Assembly: GCF_034366785.1 (NCBI RefSeq)
Contig: NZ_CP112932.1
Coordinates: 868,001 to 932,000 of the forward strand
Length of the DNA: 64,000 nucleotides
DNA from: Candidatus Trichorickettsia mobilis
Lineage (GTDB): Bacteria > Pseudomonadota > Alphaproteobacteria > Rickettsiales > Rickettsiaceae
Reading direction: 5' to 3'
In this document: piece after piece, positions 27,551-36,448 of the stretch
How positions within the stretch are numbered: position 1 is the stretch's first letter
How the letters are laid out: every line of letters starts with the position of its first letter
Made by a program: the position numbers and the translations under genes
The notes under the pieces: model-generated
Told to the model about the DNA's origin: nothing
What the model saw: the letters and a program-made list of their open reading frames with translations, nothing else
The model's database searches: none

Positions 27551-27820
27551 TTAGGCTACTTCTATGGATTTACTTGATATTATTATGTTTCTATCTTCTT
27601 GCTCTAGTTTATTAAGATTTTCATTACTCTTAGTCATATACTGAACATTACTGCTAATTTTTCTTGCTTTATCTGCAAGCAATATAGGTATACCATCAAC
27701 TATTGGATATGCAAGTCCTGCAAATTCACTTATTAATTCCTGATTTTGTTTATCATAAGTTAATGACTTATTAGTAACTGGACAAAGCAGAAGCTTTAGC
27801 AGCGTTGAGGAAATTTCCAT
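27551..27820 (-). CDS. Trm112-family protein
   Basis: An 89-residue member of the Trm112/UPF0434 family. It has the conserved LLCPVTNKSLTYD start and the AYPIVDGIPILL core at about residues 36-47. Bacterial members usually have ~60 residues; here an extra ~30-residue polar tail follows. In other organisms these proteins are small partners of methyltransferases. It follows a 71-residue hypothetical gene and ffh on the same strand. Confidence 0.85.
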   Translation of the reverse strand: MEISSTLLKLLLCPVTNKSLTYDKQNQELISEFAGLAYPIVDGIPILLADKARKISSNVQYMTKSNENLNKLEQEDRNIIISSKSIEVA

Positions 27821-27847
27821 AAATTATTTGACCACTCTTACAGTTAG

Positions 27848-28063
27848 TTAAATTGAATTTTTAGCCCTTGACCAAGGTAAAGCAAGCCCATCAGTGCCTG
27901 TAACTAGATCCCCTGAACCATCATATTCAGCTGCTAAAAAAGAATATTTACCAGAAATCAATTTTACCGGTTTTATTTTTTGACCGTTATGAAAATACTC
28001 TTTTGCTTGCTCTCTAGTAACTGGATTATTTTTAGAAGCGGTTTTTGCTTTTGCTTTTGACAT
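27848..28063 (-). CDS. Small hypothetical protein between ffh and the Trm112 gene
   Basis: A 71-residue basic protein starting MSKAKAKTASKNNPVTREQ. A compact C-terminal part contains KYSFLAAEYDGSGDLV and ends ALPWSRAKN. I do not recognise a family. Its position, 58 bases after ffh and 27 before the Trm112 gene on the same strand, and its intact frame support a real gene, possibly co-transcribed with ffh. Confidence 0.65.
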   Translation of the reverse strand: MSKAKAKTASKNNPVTREQAKEYFHNGQKIKPVKLISGKYSFLAAEYDGSGDLVTGTDGLALPWSRAKNSI

Positions 28064-28121
28064 TTTTTACTCTAATTATCTCAATTTTCGGCGACCATAA
28101 TAGCAGTTGTTTTTATTGGTA

Positions 28122-29471
28122 TCAAGAAAAAAGTTTTCCTATACCGCTACGCATTAATTGTTTTGCATCCATTTTTCCTGCTTTTTTCATTAATTCACTG
28201 ATTTGCTTAAACTGTTTTAGCAACATATTCACCTTTTGCACTGATGTTCCAGAGCCGCCAGCAATTCGTTTTCTACGCATGGCATTGAGTATATCAGGAT
28301 TTTTCCGTTCAGTCTTAGTCATCGATAGAATAATGGCTTCCTGGTGTAAAAGTAATTTATCGTCTAATTTATCTGAAGCGATTTTAGGAATCATCTGATT
28401 AGTGCCAGGTAACATCGATAATATGCTGCTAAATCCTCCTAGCTTTCTGATACTACGAATTTGAGATAAATAATCATTTAAGTCAAATTTGCCTTTCTGA
28501 AATTTTGCTGCTGCTCGTTCTGCATCTTGATGATCGATAACACTAGCTGCTTTCTCTACAAATGAGACAATATCTCCCATATCTAATATACGAGATACCA
28601 CACGCTCAGGGCTAAATTCTTCTAAGTTAGATAAATGTTCACCATTACTCAAAAACTTAATCGGTTTATTAGTAACATGTTTGATACTAAGTGCAGCCCC
28701 ACCACGTGCATCACCATCAATCCTAGATAAAATCACTCCAGTGATTGCTAGTTTATTATTAAAATTATTGGCCACATGAACGGCATCTTGCCCAATCATT
28801 GCGTCTATAACTAACAATATTTCTGTTGGCATTACTAAGTTTTTTATTTGCGCAACTTCCTCTAGCATATCATCATCGATATGTAACCTACCAGCTGTAT
28901 CATATATCACTATATCGTATCCTGATAATTTTGACTCAGTTATCGATCTTTTGGTGATTGCAATCGGATTGGAATTTGTAACTATAGGAAGACTATCAAC
29001 ATTGATAGAAGAAGCTAATTTTGCTAGCTGTTCTTGGGCAGCTGGGCGATAAGTATCAAGAGAAGTCAGTAGCACCTTTTTATTTTGATTTTTAAGCCTT
29101 AGGGCAAGTTTAGCGCTAGCCGTAGTTTTACCACTACCTTGTAAACCGACCATCATGATATTAACCGGTGGTGCTGACTGTAGCTGTAGGCTAGTGTTCT
29201 CAGCAGAACTTGATAAGATATTTATCATCTCATCATGTATTATCTTTACTACCATCTGTCCTGGTGAAACAGAACGAATCACTTGCTGACCAACAGCCTT
29301 TTCTCTTACTGCTGCAATAAAATCTTTTACTACTGGTAATGCTACATCCGCTTCCAATAAAGCAATACGGATATCACGTAATGCACTATCCATATTACTC
29401 TCAGATAGCGTTCCGTTACCTTTAATTTTATCAAAAATTCTAGTTAGATTATGCGTTAGTGTTTGAAACAT
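28122..29471 (-). CDS. ffh: Signal recognition particle protein
   Basis: The 449-residue SRP GTPase that directs membrane proteins to FtsY and the Sec translocon. The N domain is followed by the G domain with GLQGSGKTTASAKLA (about residues 108-122), DTYRPAAQEQL and DTAGRLHIDDD. The methionine-rich M domain has RRKRIAGGSGTSVQKVNML, which binds 4.5S RNA. Length and order are normal. No 4.5S RNA gene was found in the window. Confidence 0.97.
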   Translation of the reverse strand: MFQTLTHNLTRIFDKIKGNGTLSESNMDSALRDIRIALLEADVALPVVKDFIAAVREKAVGQQVIRSVSPGQMVVKIIHDEMINILSSSAENTSLQLQSAPPVNIMMVGLQGSGKTTASAKLALRLKNQNKKVLLTSLDTYRPAAQEQLAKLASSINVDSLPIVTNSNPIAITKRSITESKLSGYDIVIYDTAGRLHIDDDMLEEVAQIKNLVMPTEILLVIDAMIGQDAVHVANNFNNKLAITGVILSRIDGDARGGAALSIKHVTNKPIKFLSNGEHLSNLEEFSPERVVSRILDMGDIVSFVEKAASVIDHQDAERAAAKFQKGKFDLNDYLSQIRSIRKLGGFSSILSMLPGTNQMIPKIASDKLDDKLLLHQEAIILSMTKTERKNPDILNAMRRKRIAGGSGTSVQKVNMLLKQFKQISELMKKAGKMDAKQLMRSGIGKLFS

Positions 29472-29662
29472 ATTATAAAATCATATATTGTATTAATTAC
29501 TTTTTATCATTAGAATCTAAATAGATTTAGCAAGATATATTCTGATTTAGGTTTTATAAAAAAATAAAAAGATGAATAAATTACATATTTTTTGTAAAAA
29601 TTCTACTCTTCACTCTTGTTAAACTATAGTAATAGAAATATCTATAAAACTCAAATTATATT

Positions 29663-30085
29663 ATGATAGTAATAGACACAGTAGCTTTGCCTAAAAATAT
29701 AACTTCTATACGCTCTAAAAAAGTGAAATCTGCAAAGTTAGCATTTTCTAGAAGCAATGGGTTAGTTGAACATGAGAGCCCTGAGTTATCTAATATCACT
29801 TCTACGAATCCGTTCCTATTTTTACAAGAAGTAGATGAATATGAAAAAGATCAAGCTAGACTTAAAGAGCAAGGCAACAAAATTTTAAGATGTTTAAATG
29901 ATATAAGATTCAGCTTGCTTAACGATAAACTACCAAAGCAACATATAATGTATCTCAAACAAACTATTGAAAATAATAAAGAACAATTTCGCTTTCCTGA
30001 GTTACAGGCCATAATGGCAGCAATTATATTACGTGCAGAAATTGAACTTGCTAAAATTGAAATGCACTCAAAAAAGAACATTTAA
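29663..30085 (+). CDS. fliX: FliX-like flagellar assembly regulator
   Basis: A 140-residue protein. Its C-terminal two thirds match the alphaproteobacterial FliX pattern: FLFLQEVDEYEKDQARLKEQ, then ILRCLNDIRFSLLNDKLPKQ, then ELQAIMAAIILRAEIELAKI. The final LRAEIELAK is the most typical part. In Caulobacter, FliX couples early flagellar assembly to the activator FlbD. The N-terminal ~50 residues are basic and unassigned. It lies alone between ffh and rimM, away from the other flagellar genes in this window. The call rests on motif recognition. Confidence 0.75.
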   Translation: MIVIDTVALPKNITSIRSKKVKSAKLAFSRSNGLVEHESPELSNITSTNPFLFLQEVDEYEKDQARLKEQGNKILRCLNDIRFSLLNDKLPKQHIMYLKQTIENNKEQFRFPELQAIMAAIILRAEIELAKIEMHSKKNI

Positions 30086-30147
30086 TGAGCTTTGTCAAAT
30101 CGTCATTGCCATTACAAATATAACTTACAACGCTACTGAAGCAGCGG

Positions 30148-30657
30148 TCACGAGAAATTAGGCATAATTATCAAGATATATTTATCTGTAATTTCTGGGA
30201 AAATTTCTTTTGTAAAAGGCAATAATTGGTTGCTGCCATCGAGAAATTCTATTTCAATTATATCACCGGCGCCAAAATTAAAGAAGCTTTTAACTACACC
30301 CACCGACTTTGAATTTTGATCGATTACGGTTAATTCTTTTAAGTCCTCAATATAAAACTCATTTTTGTCTTTGATTGTAGGTAGGTTATCTTTTAAACAA
30401 AAGATCTCATGGCCAATTAGTTTTTCTGCTGCAGTTCGATCATGAATATCCTTAATACTACAAATTAATCGGTGCTTTGTATTGATGCTACAAAGTTTTA
30501 AGCGAAGATCAGTGCCGCTTGCATTTAATAATGGTAATTTAACTATATTGGTAATTGGCTCAGTGAATGATTGTATCAGTACATGACCTTTGAGTCCATG
30601 AGCTGAGAATACCTTACCTACTAGAATTAATTTCGCAAGAGGTTTGTTGTGAGTCAT
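30148..30657 (-). CDS. rimM: Ribosome maturation factor
   Basis: A 169-residue protein needed for 30S subunit assembly. The N-terminal RimM domain opens with LILVGKVFSAHGLKGHVLIQ (residues ~10-29), and the C-terminal PRC-barrel part has EFYIEDLKELTVID and a late LLPFTKEIFPEITD. Both are typical and the length is normal. It lies six bases after ccmA on the same strand. Confidence 0.95.
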   Translation of the reverse strand: MTHNKPLAKLILVGKVFSAHGLKGHVLIQSFTEPITNIVKLPLLNASGTDLRLKLCSINTKHRLICSIKDIHDRTAAEKLIGHEIFCLKDNLPTIKDKNEFYIEDLKELTVIDQNSKSVGVVKSFFNFGAGDIIEIEFLDGSNQLLPFTKEIFPEITDKYILIIMPNFS

Positions 30658-30663
30658 TTTTAA

Positions 30664-31296
30664 TCACGATTGTTCATCTAAGTTAAGAATTTGTGCGGTT
30701 TTAATTGATTCACCATGCGAAGCATTCACGATAATGCCACCGTTATTAGCTTTTAAGGCGATTAAATTATGTAATAATTCTTTGTTTTGTTGATCAAGAT
30801 TTGATTCCACCTCATCTAATAACCACAAACTAGCCTGACATGAAAGCAGCTTGGATAGCGCTACTTTCTGTTGATTGCCTCTGGAAAGTTCGTAGCACTT
30901 TGTATTTAATATGTGCTGTAAATTAAAGTAATAGATCGAAGCTTCAAATGCCTCTGGAGAATTATAAATTTCAGACCAAAATTTTAAATTCTCTAATACT
31001 GTTAATTCAGATTTTAAACCAAGACGATGTCCTACATAAACACAATATGGCTTTTCATGGTTTTGTGATAACAGACTCTGTTCTTCTGGTCTCTTTGGTG
31101 TACCAAAATAAACAAATCCATTGGTCGGCTTTTGAATCCCGGCTATAATTTTAAGTAAGGAACTTTTGCCACAGCCATTTTTGCCTTTGATATGCACAAT
31201 CGTAGAAGGGAAGAAAGATACACTTAAAGAATTAAAAAGATCTTGCCCCAGAACATGAAAAGATAGCTGATAAAATGATAGTATTTTATGCAACAT
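30664..31296 (-). CDS. ccmA: Heme exporter ATP-binding protein
   Basis: The 210-residue ATPase of the CcmABCD complex for cytochrome c maturation. Walker A is GKNGCGKSS at about residues 38-46, the signature region is ELSRGNQQKVALSKLL, and Walker B is LWLLDEVESNLD. The LSRGN form of the signature departs from LSGGQ, as is common in CcmA. CcmC is encoded at 12286; CcmB and CcmD are not in the window. It is followed by rimM. Confidence 0.92.
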   Translation of the reverse strand: MLHKILSFYQLSFHVLGQDLFNSLSVSFFPSTIVHIKGKNGCGKSSLLKIIAGIQKPTNGFVYFGTPKRPEEQSLLSQNHEKPYCVYVGHRLGLKSELTVLENLKFWSEIYNSPEAFEASIYYFNLQHILNTKCYELSRGNQQKVALSKLLSCQASLWLLDEVESNLDQQNKELLHNLIALKANNGGIIVNASHGESIKTAQILNLDEQS

Positions 31297-31429
31297 TAAT
31301 AAAATCTTAATCTTATATTTAGTAAAATCTTCTGGTCTTTGTAAAAATTTAATTACATCTACCTTTTATAAGATAAGGCAAAATAAATAAATTACAATAT
31401 TTCTATAATAACATACAGAGGAGAAGCTA

Positions 31430-34090
31430 ATGTCTAGTCCTTATAACCCAAAATACGCCATCAAAATAGACATAGATGGTCATACATATGTCATGTGTGA
31501 CATAAAAAAGGCAGCAAGCGACATAGGTCTTGAAGTCAATAAATTACCTTACTCATTACGAGTTTTGCTTGAGAATGTAATACGAACCAATCAAGACCCA
31601 CAATCATTACTGGCGTTTAAGGAATGGTTGAAACAAAAAAAATCAGATGCAGAGGTAGCATTTATGCCAGCTAGGGTATTAATGCAGGATTTTACTGGCG
31701 TTCCAGCAGTAGTAGACCTTGCTGCGATGCGTGATGCTGTCAAGAAACTACAAAAAGATCCACTAACAATTAATCCATTAATACCAGTAGATCTAGTAAT
31801 TGATCACTCGGTACAAGTGGATTATTCAGGATCTGCGGAAGCTTTTAAGAAAAATGTTGAACTAGAGATGCAACGTAATTTGGAACGTTATGAATTTCTG
31901 AAATGGGGACAACAAACATTTAATAATTTTAGAGTAGTACCTCCCGGTACCGGTATTTGCCATCAGGTTAATCTCGAATATTTAGCGCAAGTTGTGTGGA
32001 CTCAAAAATATAATAATGAAACCTTAGCTTACCCGGATACTGTAGTTGGTACTGATAGCCATACCACGATGGTTAACGGTTTATCGGTTCTTGGTTGGGG
32101 TGTAGGTGGCATCGAAGCTGAAGCGGCAATGTTAGGTAGGGCTTTGCCGATGATTTTACCGGAAGTAGTGGGAGTAAAATTAACCGGTGAATTAAAGGGT
32201 AATAGCACTGCTACTGATCTGGTGTTGACGGTAACACAAATGCTAAGGAAGAAGGGGGTAGTCGGCAAATTTGTTGAGTTTTTTGGTCCGGGTCTTGATG
32301 CTTTAAGTTTAGCAGATAGAGCTACGATTGCGAATATGGCGCCTGAGTACGGAGCAACTTGTGGCTTCTTTCCAATTGATAATGAAACAATCAAGTACCT
32401 ACATTTGACAGCACGTGATCCTCAACAGATTAAACTAGTAACTGAATATGCAAAAACTAATTTATTGTGGCGTGATTCTAATGATGCCCCAGAATATACT
32501 GATGTTTTAGCTCTCGATTTATCTACTTTAGAAACCTCGCTAGCTGGGCCTAAGCGTCCTCAAGATCGAGTAAACCTTAGCAACATCACTAGTAATTTTA
32601 AAACAGAATTACCTTCTTTAGCTAAAGGTGATCAAGATATTACTAAGAAATACCCAGTGGCTGGTAAAGATTTTAGTTTAGGGCATGGTGATGTAGTAAT
32701 TGCAGCGATCACCAGCTGTACTAACACTTCTAACCCTTCAGTAATGGTTGCCGCCGGATTGTTAGCCAAAAAGGCTTGCAATTTAGGTTTACTATCAAAA
32801 CCATGGGTTAAAACATCTCTAGCTCCAGGATCTCAAATTGTTACTGAATATCTTGCTGCTGGTGGATTAGACCAATATTTAAATAAATTGGGTTTTAATT
32901 TAGTTGGATATGGATGTACTACTTGTATCGGTAATTCCGGGCCGTTAGCTCCTGAAATAGATAATACTATTAGTAATAATCAGTTAGTTGCAGCTTCAGT
33001 ATTATCCGGTAATAGAAATTTTGAAGGTAGAGTACATGCTTCTGTGCGCGCTAATTACCTTGCATCACCGCCTTTAGTGGTAGCATATGCTATAGCTGGC
33101 AGTATCAATCTTAATTTACAGACTCAGGCTCTTGCTGTCGATCGTAATGGCCATGATGTTTACCTAAAAGATTTATGGCCAACTCAGCAAGAGATTAAGG
33201 AATATATCAATCAATCTTTATCTTCAGCGATTTTTAAAGCTAAATATAGTCAGGTATTTACCGGAGATCAATATTGGCAAAGCTTAAAAATAGCAAAAAG
33301 CAGTACTTATAATTGGGATAAAAATAGCACATACATAAATCATCCACCTTATTTTGAAAATATTGAAAAAGCTATGTTAAGTCTTAGTGATATTAAATCT
33401 GCAAGAATATTGGCAATTTTTGGAGACTCAATTACTACTGATCATATATCACCAGCCGGTAATATTAATAAAGCAAGTCCAGCAGCAAAATATTTAATGA
33501 ATCATGGTGTTATGCAAGCGGATTTCAATTCTTACGGTGCACGGCGTGGTAACCATGAAGTAATGATGCGTGGAACTTTTGCTAATGGTCGTATAAAAAA
33601 TGAAATGTGCCCTGGAATAGAAGGAGGAGTGACGATCAATCAATTAACCCAGCAACAGATGAGTATATATGATGCTGCTATGGATTATAAACTACGCTCA
33701 ATACCGCTTGTGGTTATAGCGGGTGCAGAATATGGTACTGGTTCTTCTAGAGATTGGGCTGCTAAGGGAACTAGTTTACTGGGAGTGAAAGCAGTCATTG
33801 CTGAAAGCTTTGAGCGCATACATAGATCGAATTTGGCTGGTATGGGAGTGTTGCCAATAGTTTTTGCCAATGGTTTAACTAGAAAAGACTGCAAGCTTAC
33901 TGGTTCAGAAGAAATAGAAATTAATGGCTTAAAAGATTCTATTGAACCATATCAACGTTTACAATGCGTGATTAAAAGGCAAGATGGTGTCCAAGATACA
34001 ATAGAAGTAATTTTACAAGTTTTTACTGATAGTGAAATAGAATATATCAGACAGGGTAGTGTTATGCATACTGTGGTATATACTCGGTGA
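31430..34090 (+). CDS. acnA: Aconitate hydratase
   Basis: The 886-residue TCA-cycle enzyme that converts citrate to isocitrate through an Fe-S cluster. Cluster cysteines are in ITSCTNTSNP and GYGCTTCIGNSGP. Other hallmarks are VVGTDSHTTMVNGL, GDSITTDHISPAGNI and GAEYGTGSSRDWAAKG. A good ribosome site (gaggagaag) precedes the ATG. The last residues VVYTR and the TGA stop overlap the start of a palindromic element also found after pal, so the C-terminus has been altered by the repeat. Confidence 0.97.
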   Translation: MSSPYNPKYAIKIDIDGHTYVMCDIKKAASDIGLEVNKLPYSLRVLLENVIRTNQDPQSLLAFKEWLKQKKSDAEVAFMPARVLMQDFTGVPAVVDLAAMRDAVKKLQKDPLTINPLIPVDLVIDHSVQVDYSGSAEAFKKNVELEMQRNLERYEFLKWGQQTFNNFRVVPPGTGICHQVNLEYLAQVVWTQKYNNETLAYPDTVVGTDSHTTMVNGLSVLGWGVGGIEAEAAMLGRALPMILPEVVGVKLTGELKGNSTATDLVLTVTQMLRKKGVVGKFVEFFGPGLDALSLADRATIANMAPEYGATCGFFPIDNETIKYLHLTARDPQQIKLVTEYAKTNLLWRDSNDAPEYTDVLALDLSTLETSLAGPKRPQDRVNLSNITSNFKTELPSLAKGDQDITKKYPVAGKDFSLGHGDVVIAAITSCTNTSNPSVMVAAGLLAKKACNLGLLSKPWVKTSLAPGSQIVTEYLAAGGLDQYLNKLGFNLVGYGCTTCIGNSGPLAPEIDNTISNNQLVAASVLSGNRNFEGRVHASVRANYLASPPLVVAYAIAGSINLNLQTQALAVDRNGHDVYLKDLWPTQQEIKEYINQSLSSAIFKAKYSQVFTGDQYWQSLKIAKSSTYNWDKNSTYINHPPYFENIEKAMLSLSDIKSARILAIFGDSITTDHISPAGNINKASPAAKYLMNHGVMQADFNSYGARRGNHEVMMRGTFANGRIKNEMCPGIEGGVTINQLTQQQMSIYDAAMDYKLRSIPLVVIAGAEYGTGSSRDWAAKGTSLLGVKAVIAESFERIHRSNLAGMGVLPIVFANGLTRKDCKLTGSEEIEINGLKDSIEPYQRLQCVIKRQDGVQDTIEVILQVFTDSEIEYIRQGSVMHTVVYTR

Positions 34091-34206
34091 AAATTGAGAA
34101 TTGCGTTGTCGTCGTTAGAGATCTCTAGTGCGCAGCAAACTTATGTACGCTCTGCGCTTCGACTCTACGACTCCTAGCGCTTCTGCAATTTTGACCTTCG
34201 TCTATT
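34079..34206. repeat. Palindromic element family D at the acnA stop
   Basis: About 128 bp, starting tatactcggtgaaaattgag and ending caattttgaccttcgtctat. A second copy follows pal at 49622. Its ends are imperfect inverted repeats (ggtgaaaattga versus tcaattttgacc). The acnA TGA lies at its tenth to twelfth base. Confidence 0.8.
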
Positions 34207-34247
34207 ATATACTACACTACTCTCAAAAATTGTTTTTTGAATCATTC

Positions 34248-34311
34248 GAGAGTATTCAATGAACAATGGCTAATCTTATACCTTAATTAACACAGTTTAT
34301 TGAACACTCTT
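34248..34311. repeat. Short family-C element
   Basis: A 64-bp palindrome whose arms gagagtattcaatgaac / gtttattgaacactctt match the ends of the family-C elements at 26368, 40326 and 52800, with almost no interior. It is the smallest version seen in the window. Confidence 0.65.
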
Positions 34312-34388
34312 GAATAATTTAAGTATGTTTACTTAAACACGATTGTGGTATGAGATATTTGTTGTAAGATTATGTAAGCTAAAATAAA

Positions 34389-34751
34389 ATGAATGATGAA
34401 ATTAAACAGTACTTGCAGCCAGGAAAAAAAAATCTTATCATCATCTACGTTTTTTATTTATGTGGAAGCGTGGCGCCATTATTGCCTATAATCGGGGCAA
34501 TTGTGTCCTATTACAATCGTAATAACACAAAAGATGATATTTTTATTAGTCACTACTCATTTATAATAAGAACATTTGCTATATGGGTAGTGGGCACTGT
34601 AATATCGATGACGATAAATGCTACTTCGGTTATGCAAGTAGTATTAAGTATGTGCATTTTAATATGGTTAATACTTAGAGTAACCATGGGACTGCGATAT
34701 TTGATCGAGGATGTAGCACATCCAAATCCTGTAACTTACTGGATAAAGTAG
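34389..34751 (+). CDS. DUF4870-like small membrane protein
   Basis: A 120-residue protein with three or four hydrophobic segments (about residues 16-42, 58-77 and 83-102). The spacing and the motif ISHYSFIIRTFAIW resemble DUF4870/Tic20-like membrane proteins of unknown function. It lies 54 bases upstream of fliF on the same strand, so it could be read with the flagellar operon, but such genes are not known flagellar components. A TAAGTA-TACTTA inverted repeat lies about 60 bases upstream. Confidence 0.65.
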   Translation: MNDEIKQYLQPGKKNLIIIYVFYLCGSVAPLLPIIGAIVSYYNRNNTKDDIFISHYSFIIRTFAIWVVGTVISMTINATSVMQVVLSMCILIWLILRVTMGLRYLIEDVAHPNPVTYWIK

Positions 34752-34805
34752 TTTTGTTTTTAGAGTAAGTTTTTATTCAACATTAATTTGAATTGAGAGC
34801 TGTTA

Positions 34806-36446
34806 TTGATGCCAGTTATAATTCAATTTTTTAAAGATATGAGTCATGTACGACTTGCGGCTGTTTGCCTAGGTATACTGACTTTTGTCTTGTTATTTAT
34901 AGTGTACATCTCAAAAATCTCTGGTAAGGATATGGCTTTGCTGTATTCAGAATTAGAAGCAGAAGATAGCGGTAAAATTATACAAGAGCTTGAGAGTAAA
35001 AATATACCATATCAGTTGTTAGATGATGGTCATACTATCAAAGTGCCTAGAGATCAAGTAGTAAAGGCTAGAGTAAATTTAGCTCAAGCAGGGATACCTA
35101 ATAAGGGTTCAATAGTTGGTTACGAGATTTTTGACAAGGAAGATAGTATTGGTACTACTAATTTCTCGCAGAATGTTAAGATGGTTAGGGCGCTTGAGGG
35201 AGAAATTGCTAGAACTATTGCTTCTTTCGAACAAGTGGATAAGGTCAGAGTGCATTTAGTGCTGCCACAGAAAGAGATTTTCTCTAAAGAGCGTTTGGAT
35301 CCTCGTGCTTCTGTAATAATTCGCTTTAAAAACAAAAAAAACTTTAATAAAGCTGAGGTGGATGCTGTAAGTCACTTTATAGTCACTGCTGTACCAGGTT
35401 TAGATATCAAAAATGTGACAATTGTAGATAGCTACGGTAAATCTCTCAAGCTTGGTGCTCAAGATGAAGAAGCAGAATTTTCTGGCGCTCGTGGTGAAGA
35501 ATATCGCGTCGCCTACGAAAATAGATTAAAAAAAGTGATAGAAGATTTATTAGAACAATCTTTGGGGGCTGGTAAAGCTAAAGCTCAAGTAGCGGTAGAA
35601 ATGAATTTCGATCGCACAGTTATTAATACAGAATCATATGATCCTGATAGTGCGGTAATACGTTCAGTGCAAACTATGGACGAACGAGAAAGTACTCCCG
35701 TAGGTGGTGAAGATAATGTTGATATCTCGGTAGCCAATAATATACCTGGTGGTGGTGCTGGAGGAGCGCAAAATCAAAATCTTGCTACTACCGAAAAGAG
35801 CGATCAGACCACCAATTATGAAATATCTAGAACTGTTAAAAACCAAATTAGTGAAAGTGGTGTTGTTACTAAATTATCTATTGGAGTGCTGGTTGATGGT
35901 ACTTACAAACCTAATGCTGAAACTCAGAAAACGGACTATATTCCAAGAAGTAATGACGAAATTGAAAAAATTACTAATTTAGTAAAAGTAGCAGTTGGTT
36001 TTGATGCGGAGCGTAAAGATAAAATAGAAGTTATAAACATGCAATTTAACAGTGATCTTAATCTATTCGACACAGAAGAAGAGCCTCATTGGTTAAAAGA
36101 CGAGCTACCTAATCTATTCCAAACTTTAGTGTTTGCTGTTGTAGTAGTATTGATTTTAGTGACGGTAATTAGACCTATTACTTTAAAAGCATTTGAAGTA
36201 AAACGCGCTAATGATAATTTGTTAACAGGTCTTGGAATATCAGGAGATATGGCTACATCTTCCTTTGATGTAGGAGGCGGTGGCGGTATGCCTGGAGGTG
36301 GTAGCGAGGCGTATGACTCTGGAAAAGTTGGCGAACGAACTTCCTTGAAATCTGAAGCTAATACGCAACGTATTAATGAACTTGTAGTGTTTTATCCACA
36401 AGAAATGCTCAATGTCTTAAGAAAATGGTTAGATGAAGGGAAATAA
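34806..36446 (+). CDS. fliF: Flagellar MS-ring protein
   Basis: A 546-residue inner-membrane ring protein on which the flagellar basal body is built. The first membrane segment is at about residues 16-34 and the second at 436-455 (TLVFAVVVVLILVTVI). The periplasmic part carries YscJ/FliF ring-building motifs such as LYSELEAEDSGKIIQELESK, VKMVRALEGEIARTI and VRVHLVLPQKEIFS. The cytoplasmic tail ending VVFYPQEMLNVLRKWLDEG is the FliG-binding region. Length is normal and the frame intact. It heads fliF-fliG-fliH-fliN with a two-base gap to fliG. Confidence 0.96.
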   Translation: MMPVIIQFFKDMSHVRLAAVCLGILTFVLLFIVYISKISGKDMALLYSELEAEDSGKIIQELESKNIPYQLLDDGHTIKVPRDQVVKARVNLAQAGIPNKGSIVGYEIFDKEDSIGTTNFSQNVKMVRALEGEIARTIASFEQVDKVRVHLVLPQKEIFSKERLDPRASVIIRFKNKKNFNKAEVDAVSHFIVTAVPGLDIKNVTIVDSYGKSLKLGAQDEEAEFSGARGEEYRVAYENRLKKVIEDLLEQSLGAGKAKAQVAVEMNFDRTVINTESYDPDSAVIRSVQTMDERESTPVGGEDNVDISVANNIPGGGAGGAQNQNLATTEKSDQTTNYEISRTVKNQISESGVVTKLSIGVLVDGTYKPNAETQKTDYIPRSNDEIEKITNLVKVAVGFDAERKDKIEVINMQFNSDLNLFDTEEEPHWLKDELPNLFQTLVFAVVVVLILVTVIRPITLKAFEVKRANDNLLTGLGISGDMATSSFDVGGGGGMPGGGSEAYDSGKVGERTSLKSEANTQRINELVVFYPQEMLNVLRKWLDEGK

Positions 36447-36448
36447 CT

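Noticed and set aside
29851-30081. A 76-codon minus-strand frame opposite the fliX-like gene
   Set aside because: The plus-strand frame has FliX motifs; this one is Ser/Cys/Ile-rich with no family features.
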